From positions 11,012 through 75,011 of the forward strand of contig NZ_JADOEP010000015.1 of the NCBI RefSeq assembly GCF_016745275.1: a stretch of 64,000 nt of DNA, read 5' to 3'. Made by a program: the position numbers and the translations under genes. The notes under the pieces were generated by a model. That model saw only the letters and a program-made list of their open reading frames with translations, did not search any database and was not told the DNA's origin. Shown piece after piece: positions 57,382 through 64,000 of this stretch (its first letter is position 1; every line of letters starts with the position of its first letter). The DNA comes from Enterococcus sp. BWB1-3 (GTDB lineage Bacteria; Bacillota; Bacilli; Lactobacillales; Enterococcaceae).

Positions 57382-58575
57382 ATGAGTACAGCAGTGAAAC
57401 AAAATATACGAGATGAAGTTCTGGCAGGAAAAGAGGAAGTAATCTCTTTACGAAGATATTTTCATCAGTATCCAGAAGCCAGCTTAAAGGAATTTCAGAC
57501 GATTAAAAAAATCAAAGAAGAGTTAACAAAACTCGGAATCTCTTATGTTGAAGTAGGAGAAACAGGAGTGCTTGGAACGATAGAAGGTAAAAAAGGAGCT
57601 GGTAAAACGATTTTACTGCGTGCAGATATTGATGCATTGGAATTGGAAGATAAAACCGGGAAAGAGTATCAGTCTAAAAATCCGGGATTAAATCATGCCT
57701 GCGGACATGATGGACATGCTGCGGCTTTACTTGGAGCTGCCAAAATCTTAAAAAATCGTGAAAATGATTTTACAGGAAAAATTCTGTTGGCTTTTCAGCC
57801 GGCAGAGGAGATCGGGGCAGGAGCCTGCCAGTTTGTGGATGGCGGTTTTGTAGACGAGGTAGATCGTGTGTTTGGTATCCATCTGGATTCTAGTGTTGAA
57901 GTTGGTAAGTTAGTGGCAACAAAGGGACCGACGAATGCCTCCTGCGATATTTTTAAAATTGAAGTGGAGGGCTTCAGCAGCCATGTGGCACAGCCTGATG
58001 TCGGCAGAGATGCTGTATTGGCAGCTGCCAGCATTGTGGTTGAACTGCAGAAAATTGCAGCAAGAGAAGTTTCCCCTCTGGATACTGTTGTTGTCGGAAT
58101 TGGTGTACTGAACGCCGGAACACGGTACAATATTGTTGCCAATCATGCAGAAATTGAAGGAACTGTTCGAACATTCAGCCATGAAACGAGGGCGTTTGTT
58201 TTAAAACGAGTGAAAGAAATTGCAGAGCAAATCGCAGCAGCCCATCGTACAAAAATCTCGGGATTTTCTATCTATGACGCAGCAGGACCGCTGATCAATG
58301 AAGAGGAGTCAACCCAGTTGGCTCAAAAGGTTGCAGCCGAAATTGTTGGAATCGAAAATGTAATAACTGATAATCAAAAAAGTCTTGGAGCAGATGATTT
58401 TGCAGATTTCCTGAGTAAAGCTCCCGGCGTCTATGGACGGGTGGGGACTTGTAATTTAGAAAATCCAGATACTCAGTACGGCCATCACCATGAAAAATTT
58501 GATATCGATGAAGATGGACTGGCGTATGCGACAGAGTATCATGTGACGTACGCACTAAGTTATTTAGCAGAGTAA
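57382..58575 (+). CDS. M20 family amidohydrolase
   Basis: This 397-residue dinuclear metallohydrolase has RRYFHQYPEASLKEFQT at the N-terminus, the metal site NHACGHDGHAAALLG, the catalytic pair AFQPAEEIGAGA and the C-terminal LGADDFADFL and GHHHEKFDIDE. It belongs to the N-acyl-amino-acid amidohydrolase (hippurate hydrolase-like) group. The start is ATG 57382 behind GGAGGAAGGA, 32 bp after metQ. Its place in the metNIQ operon behind Met T-boxes suggests that it frees methionine or another sulfur amino acid from an N-acyl derivative. That is inference. Confidence 0.9.
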   Translation: MSTAVKQNIRDEVLAGKEEVISLRRYFHQYPEASLKEFQTIKKIKEELTKLGISYVEVGETGVLGTIEGKKGAGKTILLRADIDALELEDKTGKEYQSKNPGLNHACGHDGHAAALLGAAKILKNRENDFTGKILLAFQPAEEIGAGACQFVDGGFVDEVDRVFGIHLDSSVEVGKLVATKGPTNASCDIFKIEVEGFSSHVAQPDVGRDAVLAAASIVVELQKIAAREVSPLDTVVVGIGVLNAGTRYNIVANHAEIEGTVRTFSHETRAFVLKRVKEIAEQIAAAHRTKISGFSIYDAAGPLINEEESTQLAQKVAAEIVGIENVITDNQKSLGADDFADFLSKAPGVYGRVGTCNLENPDTQYGHHHEKFDIDEDGLAYATEYHVTYALSYLAE

Positions 58576-58611
58576 AAGTTGTTCTCCTGACTAGAGTATT
58601 GGCCGAATTAA

Positions 58612-58800
58612 AACTAAGCTATGCTTCTAATTCAAGAAACGTGCAGCCAGTGCGGGAGCAACTCGGCAGAAAACGCCGAGTTCATCCCTGAATAGAGGCT
58701 CGCTCATCTAGGAGCATTAGCAGGATGGTATGCAATGCTCTGATGGGGATAAATTTGTCAAAATTTATTCCATATACAAAGAGATAGCTGTATAGGAACA
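58612..58800 (+). repeat. family C repeat, longest copy
   Basis: 58612-58685 matches 11402-11478, and 58721-58793 matches 245-317 and 16445-16523. Here the two blocks lie side by side, so this may be the fullest copy. No gene is seen in the whole 58576-59150 stretch. Confidence 0.75.
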
Positions 58801-58901
58801 GCATTCCTTTTTTAAACGGAGTTGACGCCTCCCGTAGTTACCTCTTTGAAATAGAGTTTTCAAACAAGTCCTAATTCCTCGGAGCAGTTCAGTAAATAGA
58901 A

Positions 58902-58949
58902 AAATCAGCAAGACTTTTCTCGAATGAGGAGAGGCTTGTTGATTTTTTT
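58902..58949 (+). terminator. terminator of the metNIQ operon region
   Basis: AAATCAGCAAG (58902-58912) pairs with CTTGTTGATTTTTTT (58935-58949). It lies 330 bp after the amidohydrolase gene, behind the family C repeat. Confidence 0.75.
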
Positions 58950-59110
58950 ATGGAAATAATTTTTGAGAAATACGACTATTAGAAACGAACTTCCTACCTA
59001 AAAAATAAGCAAAATATTGAACAATAATTTATAAAACTGCATAATTTAAAGAGAAAAGTATCGAAAAAAATGAAAAATTATTGATAAGGGCATAGGTCTG
59101 TCTAAACAAA

Positions 59111-59140
59111 TATGCCGATGACTTCTACAGCATCGGCATA
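59111..59140 (-). terminator. terminator of the universal stress protein gene
   Basis: TATGCCGATG (59111-59120) and CATCGGCATA (59131-59140) form a perfect 10-bp stem. On the minus strand, TTTGTTTAGA follows. Confidence 0.8.
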
Positions 59141-59150
59141 AAATATTCAA

Positions 59151-59588
59151 TTATTCTTTTACAACAAGCACAGTACAAGGTGCATTCTGGACAACATAGT
59201 TCGTTGTTGATCCGACAGTTGTTTCAGTCAGCCGTCCTTTCCCTGTAGCCCCTATAACGATTAAGTCAATTTTTTCCTCAGTTGGAACCGTTGTTGCGAT
59301 GTAGTGTTTCGGGTTGCCGATTTCAACAATAGGGGTGACATCAAATAAATTATGTTCAGAAGCATAAGCAAGGTGTTTTGCCATTTCGCTTTCAACCAGC
59401 TCTTTTTCTTCTTCCAGAACTTTTGAAAAGGCAAAAGAGCTGTGGCTGATGGCATTTTTATCAATGATCGCCAGGACATATAGTGCAGCACCATTTTGAG
59501 CAGCAATTTCAACAGCATGTTTCAAAGCGAGTTCAGAGTTTTTGGAACCATCTACGGCGACTAGGATTCTTTCATAGTTTTTCAGCAT
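59151..59588 (-). CDS. universal stress protein, UspA family
   Basis: This 145-residue protein begins YERILVAVDGSKNSELALKH and ends with the ATP-binding pattern VIGATGKGRLTETTVGSTTN then YVVQNAPCTVLVVKE. This G-x2-G-x9-G(S/T) motif marks the ATP-binding subgroup. The minus-strand AAGGAG leaves 9 bp to ATG 59588; two upstream ATGs (59597, 59612) overlap or precede the RBS. It is a single gene with its own terminator. Confidence 0.93.
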   Translation of the reverse strand: MLKNYERILVAVDGSKNSELALKHAVEIAAQNGAALYVLAIIDKNAISHSSFAFSKVLEEEKELVESEMAKHLAYASEHNLFDVTPIVEIGNPKHYIATTVPTEEKIDLIVIGATGKGRLTETTVGSTTNYVVQNAPCTVLVVKE

Positions 59589-59856
59589 GGTACTCATCTC
59601 CTTCTTGTTCATTTAAGTATAACATGTACAAAATTTAAAAAGAAATGGAAGGCTGCTTTATGCCAGATGAAAATGAAGAAATACATGAGCTGCTGACCAG
59701 GTGATTGGGTCAGCCTCATTCTATTAACAAAAAATAATTTGAAGCAGTTTTTGCGTACGTTTATTTATATAGTAAAATGGAAAATAAGAATAATAAGCCA
59801 AATAATTATAGTACTTATCGATTAAAAATAAATTTCAGAAAGAGCAGGACCGTAGA

Positions 59857-60378
59857 ATGAAACTATATTTAAGACAGGCAACACTTGAAGAGCTTCAACA
59901 AATCATGACAATTATCGAAACTGCCCGTGTGGAGTTGGCGAACAGAAAAATACCGCAGTGGCAAGCAGGGACCGGACCAAATGAGGAAATGTTGAAAGCA
60001 GATATTCTTTCAGAAAATTGCTATGTCCTAATTCTGGAGAGCGAGCTTGTTGGTATTGGTGTAATTTCTGAGGAAAAAGATCCCGCGTATGAACAGATTA
60101 AAAATGGGCAATGGGAGACGAAAGCAGCAGGTTATGCATCCATTCATCGAGCAGCTGTCAGCAGTGAGCATCAGGGGAAGGGACTGGCTGTTATGATGCT
60201 TCGCTTTCTGATAAATGCTGCCGTATTAAAAGGCTTTGTAGATATTCGTATTGATACTCACCCTAAAAATGAGATCATGCAGAAGGTCATTCAACGGGCA
60301 GGATTTGAGTTTGCTGGGGAGATTGAACTTGAAGTTCCAGATGGAGAAAGATACGCATATCAGATTTCACTGAATTAG
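59857..60378 (+). CDS. GNAT family N-acetyltransferase
   Basis: This 173-residue protein has the acetyl-CoA-binding loop in VSSEHQGKGLAVMMLRFLI and the C-terminal GNAT pattern HPKNEIMQKVIQRAGFEFAGE. The start is ATG 59857. The substrate is unknown, and no partner gene is adjacent. Confidence 0.9.
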   Translation: MKLYLRQATLEELQQIMTIIETARVELANRKIPQWQAGTGPNEEMLKADILSENCYVLILESELVGIGVISEEKDPAYEQIKNGQWETKAAGYASIHRAAVSSEHQGKGLAVMMLRFLINAAVLKGFVDIRIDTHPKNEIMQKVIQRAGFEFAGEIELEVPDGERYAYQISLN

Positions 60379-61011
60379 TTCAAAGGGAAAAGCAGTCTGC
60401 TTTCTATGATTAATAGCAGGAACGAAGTAAGGAAATAATGAATGATGATCTATATTGTAAACTTTTTATTAATAGCGAGCTAAGCAGACAGAGCGTAATT
60501 GAAAGGAGTACAGATTTTCTGAATATGAATTTTTCTGAAGAGCAGATTTTTAAGAATTAAATACTCTGCATCGAAAGTTGAAAAAATGAGAAATACGATG
60601 AGAATCACTTAAAAGAATTTTCTAATGATTTTCTATTCTACCCTTATTATATAGTATAGATAAATTTGACTTTACCCATTTTTCACTAAAAACTCTATTA
60701 TATCAGTAGTTGTAGATGCTGTTTTCTAAACAGATGAAGTACGCTTCGCAATACGGTCAGTTCAATGCTTTTCTGTATTAATTTCAAAAATTTTGAGTAA
60801 ATTCAAAGAGATAAAGAATGGAAACAACAGTATAAACAAATGCTCCAACAATTGTTGGAGTCTTTGTTGTTGTAAGGATTTCAATATGCGGTAGTGTGCT
60901 GTTTCGAAGGAAAACGTCTCTTTAATGGAGGATATAAGACCTATTAGATCAATGATTAACGAGTACTAAAAGAAAAATCGGAAAATATTTTTCCGGTTTT
61001 TTTCTTTTTTC
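60379..61011. other. gene-free region with a perfect palindrome and a terminator
   Basis: No coding region is supported. CTCCAACAATTGTTGGAG (60843-60860) is a perfect 18-bp palindrome. Near the end, AAATCGGAAAA and TTCCGGTTTTTTTCTTTTTT (60976-61010) form an intrinsic terminator that insulates the efa promoter. The remainder is AT-rich. Confidence 0.7.
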
Positions 61012-61071
61012 TTGATAAAGATCAAATGCTGTATTATAATAATGTTAATTAATTTTAGGTGTGCCTAAAAT
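61012..61071 (+). promoter_or_regulatory. efa promoter with DtxR/MntR-family operator
   Basis: TTGATA (61012-61017) and TATAAT (61035-61040) are 17 bp apart. Just downstream lies the perfect palindrome ATTTTAGG-TGTG-CCTAAAAT (61052-61071), which covers the start of transcription. TTAGGnnnnCCTAA is the form recognised by DtxR-family metal regulators such as the enterococcal EfaR. Repression at high manganese is inferred. Confidence 0.85.
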
Positions 61072-61092
61072 CAAAGAAAGGGCGATGCTTAA

Positions 61093-61833
61093 ATGGATAA
61101 TAATCTATCAATCAATCATCTAACGATTTCCTATAAAAGAAAAATAGCTGTTCAAATTGAAAATCTGATTATTACCAAAAATCAGCTGACTGGTATTATC
61201 GGACCCAATGGTGCAGGAAAGTCAACGTTGTTAAAAGGAATGCTTGGATTGATTCCCATAAACAGAGGAGAAGTAGTCTATAAAAACCAGCCAGTAAGCC
61301 GGCAATTAAATAAATTTGCTTATGTGGAACAAAGACAGGAGATTGATTTATCCTTCCCGATAGATGTTTTTGGTGTTGTTCTACTGGGCACTTATCCGAA
61401 AATCGGTTTAATTAAAAGACCGGGTAAAAAAGAAAAGGAACTGGCGTGGAGCTGTCTGGAAAAAGTGGGTATGGCTGATTTTGCTCATAATCAGATTGGC
61501 GAGTTGTCAGGCGGACAACTACAACGGGTCTTTATTGCCCGGGCATTGGCTCAGGAAGCAGAATGGATTTTTTTGGATGAACCTTTTGTTGGAATTGATG
61601 CTACGAGTGAAAAGATTATTATTGATTTGCTTAAGCAATTAAGAGATGAAGGAAAATCTATAGTGATTGTCCATCATGATCTTCACAAGGTCAGGGATTA
61701 TTTCGATCAGCTGGTTTTATTGAATAAGCAGGTCATAGCTTTTGGCTCTGTCGATCAGGTGTTTGAAGTTGATAATATGAAAAAAACGTATGGAGAAGAA
61801 ATAGCTGAAATGCTGAAGCTGGGAGGGAAATAG
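61093..61833 (+). CDS. efaC: manganese ABC transporter ATP-binding protein
   Basis: This 246-residue ATPase has Walker A GIIGPNGAGKSTLLKGMLGL, signature ELSGGQLQRVFIARALA and Walker B EWIFLDEPFVGID. It belongs to the Mn/Zn (PsaB/ScaC/EfaC) group. The start is ATG 61093. The gene order ATPase-permease-binding protein and the metal box upstream match enterococcal efaCBA. Confidence 0.94.
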   Translation: MDNNLSINHLTISYKRKIAVQIENLIITKNQLTGIIGPNGAGKSTLLKGMLGLIPINRGEVVYKNQPVSRQLNKFAYVEQRQEIDLSFPIDVFGVVLLGTYPKIGLIKRPGKKEKELAWSCLEKVGMADFAHNQIGELSGGQLQRVFIARALAQEAEWIFLDEPFVGIDATSEKIIIDLLKQLRDEGKSIVIVHHDLHKVRDYFDQLVLLNKQVIAFGSVDQVFEVDNMKKTYGEEIAEMLKLGGK

Positions 61834-62688
61834 ATGATTAACAATTTTATTGACGGACTGATGAACTATCAGTTTTTGAAAAATGCTCTCTTTACTTCTG
61901 TAATGGTAGGAATCATTGCAGGTGTTATCGGATCATTCATTATTTTGCGGGGAATGTCTTTGATGGGAGATGCGATTTCTCATGCTGTCCTTCCTGGGGT
62001 AGCTGTGTCGTACATGCTCGGTACAAGCTATATTATTGGCGCTACCTTGTTTGGAATTGGATCAGCTGCCTTGATCGGATTTGTCACAAAACACAGCAGA
62101 TTGAAAACAGATACGGCGATTGGTATTGTCTTTAGTTCTTTTTTTGCCTTGGGAATTGTCTTGATTTCATTTGCAAGGAGTGCCACAGATCTTTATCATA
62201 TTCTATTCGGAAATGTTCTAGCAGTCAGAGATTCAGATATGTATTTAACCGCAGGTGTCGGTTTTGTAGTTATAGTCGTAGTGTTGTTGTTCTATAAAGA
62301 ATTAAAAATTACTTCATTTGATCCGATAATGGCTCAGTCTTATGGATTAAATGTGAGCTTTATTAATTATCTGCTGATGTTTCTTTTGACTCTTGTGGCT
62401 GTTACTTCGCTGCAGACAGTAGGTACAATTCTGGTTATTGCCATGCTGATTACTCCGGCTGCAACTGCGTATCAATTAACAAACAGTCTTCCAAAAATGA
62501 TTGGTCTTTCTGTATTGTTCGGAGTGTTAAGCTCTATCATTGGACTTTTTTTCAGCTACAGTTATAATCTGCCATCAGGAGCAACCATTGTTTTGACGGC
62601 AGCAGTGTTTTTCATTTTAGCATTTGTATTTTCGCCAACGAAAGGAATGATTTCCGAATTAAGAAAGGAGCAGCAGGATGAAGCATAA
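61834..62688 (+). CDS. efaB: manganese ABC transporter permease
   Basis: This 284-residue ABC-3 family permease has about eight helices. FIILRGMSLMGDAISHAVLP near residue 40 and LQTVGTILVIAMLITPAATA near residue 190 are typical. The ATG follows the efaC stop directly, and the 3' end overlaps efaA by 11 bp, so the three genes are tightly coupled. Confidence 0.94.
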   Translation: MINNFIDGLMNYQFLKNALFTSVMVGIIAGVIGSFIILRGMSLMGDAISHAVLPGVAVSYMLGTSYIIGATLFGIGSAALIGFVTKHSRLKTDTAIGIVFSSFFALGIVLISFARSATDLYHILFGNVLAVRDSDMYLTAGVGFVVIVVVLLFYKELKITSFDPIMAQSYGLNVSFINYLLMFLLTLVAVTSLQTVGTILVIAMLITPAATAYQLTNSLPKMIGLSVLFGVLSSIIGLFFSYSYNLPSGATIVLTAAVFFILAFVFSPTKGMISELRKEQQDEA

Positions 62689-63619
62689 ATTAATTAAAGC
62701 AGGATTGGCAGGACTTGCAGCTGTTATGTTCTTAACCGCTTGTGGAAATAAAGAGGGGAGTAGTAGCCAGGCGGAAGATCAGAATAAACTGACGGTAGTT
62801 GCTACAAATTCAATCATTGCGGATATGGCTGATGAAGTCGGGAAGGATTTGGTATCCATACACAGTATTGTCCCTGTAGGAACAGATCCTCATGAGTATG
62901 AACCTCTGCCTGTAGATATTCAAAAGGCCAGTGAAGCAGAAATCGTTTTATATAATGGACTAAACCTGGAGACAGGAAACGGCTGGTTTGAGAAGTTAAT
63001 GGAAACATCTGGTAAAGAAGAAAATCAGGATTACTTTGCAGTCAGCAAAGAAGTTTCTCCAATATATTTGACCAGTGAAGGTAATACAGATCAGGAAGAT
63101 CCGCATGCCTGGCTGTCAATTACAAACGGGATCGCTTATGTCAAAGAAATCGCAAGAATTTTTGAAGAAAAGGACCCGGAACATGCCTCTGTTTATAGAG
63201 AAAATGCGGAAAACTATATTGAGCAGCTGGAAGAACTGAATGAGAAAGCAAAAAATGAATTTGCTGATATTCCTGAAAGTAAAAAGCTGCTGGTTACCAG
63301 CGAAGGAGCTTTTAAGTACTTTTCGAAAGAATATGGACTGAAGGCTGCTTATATTTGGGAAATTAATACAGAAAGTCAGGGAACACCGGAGCAGATGAAG
63401 TCAATTATTGATACAGTTAAAAAATCAGATGTTCCTGTGCTGTTCGTTGAAACCTCTGTAGATGCGAGGAGTATGGAACGACTGTCCAAAGAAACAGGAT
63501 TGCCGATTCATAGCAAAATATTTACTGATTCCCTTGCGGATAAAGGTAAGGATGGTGATACATATTACAGTATGATGGCATGGAATCTTGAGAAGATTCA
63601 TGAAGGACTGTCGGAATAA
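62678..63619 (+). CDS. efaA: manganese-binding lipoprotein (EfaA/PsaA family)
   Basis: This 313-residue cluster A-I metal-binding lipoprotein has lipobox LTAC (Cys22). The four expected ligands are visible: His72 in GTDPHEYEPLP, His143 in EDPHAWLSI, Glu209 in LVTSEGAFKYF and Asp284 in KIFTDSLADKG. The spacing agrees with PsaA. In enterococci the homologue is a surface antigen linked to endocarditis and to manganese uptake. The start is ATG 62678 behind AAAGGAGCAG. Confidence 0.95.
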   Translation: MKHKLIKAGLAGLAAVMFLTACGNKEGSSSQAEDQNKLTVVATNSIIADMADEVGKDLVSIHSIVPVGTDPHEYEPLPVDIQKASEAEIVLYNGLNLETGNGWFEKLMETSGKEENQDYFAVSKEVSPIYLTSEGNTDQEDPHAWLSITNGIAYVKEIARIFEEKDPEHASVYRENAENYIEQLEELNEKAKNEFADIPESKKLLVTSEGAFKYFSKEYGLKAAYIWEINTESQGTPEQMKSIIDTVKKSDVPVLFVETSVDARSMERLSKETGLPIHSKIFTDSLADKGKDGDTYYSMMAWNLEKIHEGLSE

Positions 63620-63641
63620 AAGAAGGGGTAGAAACAACTGA

Positions 63642-63688
63642 AAAATGATCTTAGTAAGATGGCATTCATCACTAAGATCATTTTTTTT
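63642..63688 (+). terminator. terminator of the efa operon
   Basis: AAAATGATCTTAGTAAGATG (63642-63661) pairs with CATCACTAAGATCATTTT (from 63667) and a T-run follows. Confidence 0.9.
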
Positions 63689-63757
63689 ATCTGTTGCTTA
63701 ATTATTGTTTTTCAACGACTGCCTGCCAGATGCCCTTAGAACCAGTTCTAAGGTAAA

Positions 63758-63898
63758 ATGGAGGACGGTGCAGAGATTCAAGCGATTAGTAATGGCGATT
63801 TTCCAGGTTGTACAATGCTGGAAAAGGTTACAGAGTTTTCTATTTCCTTGAAGGGAAAACCTTATATGTATTTTAGAATGGCCAGTCGAAACAGATAA
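63758..63898 (+). CDS. short ORF, possible gene remnant
   Basis: A 46-residue frame starting MEDGAEIQAISNGDFPGCTM and ending YMYFRMASRNR has protein-like codon use but only a weak ribosome binding site (AAGG at 63751). It may be the C-terminal end of a decayed gene whose upstream part is missing. No family was recognised. Confidence 0.35.
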   Translation: MEDGAEIQAISNGDFPGCTMLEKVTEFSISLKGKPYMYFRMASRNR

Positions 63899-63921
63899 AC
63901 AGAAATTTAGGAGGGAAAATC

Positions 63922-64000
63922 ATGAGCTTTGATCGTTTGGCAAAAAGCTATTATTGTAAAAGTCGGCAGTGAAGAAAATATTTTTTCGATTGTTCCATTA
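63922..64000 (+). pseudogene. start of an ORF interrupted by an apparent frameshift at the window edge
   Basis: A strong RBS (AGGAGGG) precedes ATG 63922, but the frame stops at TGA 63970-63972 after 16 residues (MSFDRLAKSYYCKSRQ). If the AAAAA run at about 63942-63946 were one base shorter, the frame would read on as MSFDRLAKAIIVKVGSEENI to the window end. This looks like a frameshift or a homopolymer sequencing error. The gene continues outside the window. Confidence 0.45.

Overview
The window looks like chromosomal DNA of a low-GC Lactobacillales bacterium, most likely an Enterococcus. The grounds are an efaCBA-type manganese transporter, RelQ, a yjb-type block (spx, mecA, coiA, pepF, spxH, CYTH, relQ, nadK, rluD), recD2, Met T-boxes, strong AGGAGG ribosome binding sites and sigma-A promoters. 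No rRNA, tRNA, complete insertion sequence, prophage or CRISPR array was seen. The genus call is inference from gene content.

Layout. 1-855: a 54-bp tandem repeat and repeat debris. 0.86-11.4 kb: a disaccharide utilisation locus with a LacI-type regulator, RDD protein, small membrane protein, beta-phosphoglucomutase, a GH65 phosphorylase, a sugar ABC transporter without its own ATPase, and a second, shorter GH65 enzyme. An imported glucosyl disaccharide would be phosphorolysed to beta-glucose-1-phosphate and fed to glycolysis through PgmB. 11.8-16 kb: HAD hydrolase, ABC exporter, trpS. 17-27 kb: the Spx/MecA/CoiA/PepF/SpxH/CYTH/RelQ/NadK/RluD/MgtE block, covering stress regulation, proteolysis control, alarmone and NADP supply. 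27.5-42.7 kb: mixed housekeeping and accessory genes (cutC, rlmA, trmL, two coiled-coil lipoproteins, a flavin oxidoreductase, acetyltransferases, recD2, a lipid kinase, a TmrB-like kinase, an ABC-2 transporter, an XRE regulator).

42.8-53.7 kb is the most distinctive region. It carries three regulators (SorC, PRD and DeoR types), a fructose-family PTS (EIIA, EIIB, EIIC), a glycyl radical enzyme, its radical-SAM activase and a fructose-6-phosphate-aldolase-like enzyme. This matches the logic of the E. coli frw-pflDC-fsaB cluster, whose glycyl radical enzymes have been reported to open anhydrohexitol phosphates so that an FSA aldolase can cleave the product.

54-58.6 kb: two T-box riboswitches in series, both probably reading methionine, precede metNIQ and an M20 amidohydrolase. 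59-64 kb: a universal stress protein, an acetyltransferase, efaCBA behind a promoter followed at once by a metal-regulator palindrome, and a frameshifted or interrupted ORF at the edge.

The intergenic regions are rich in dispersed elements. At least four families (A to D below) recur in both orientations, and several carry the shared core CCGTTTATTCGG. They account for most gene-free stretches over 300 bp.
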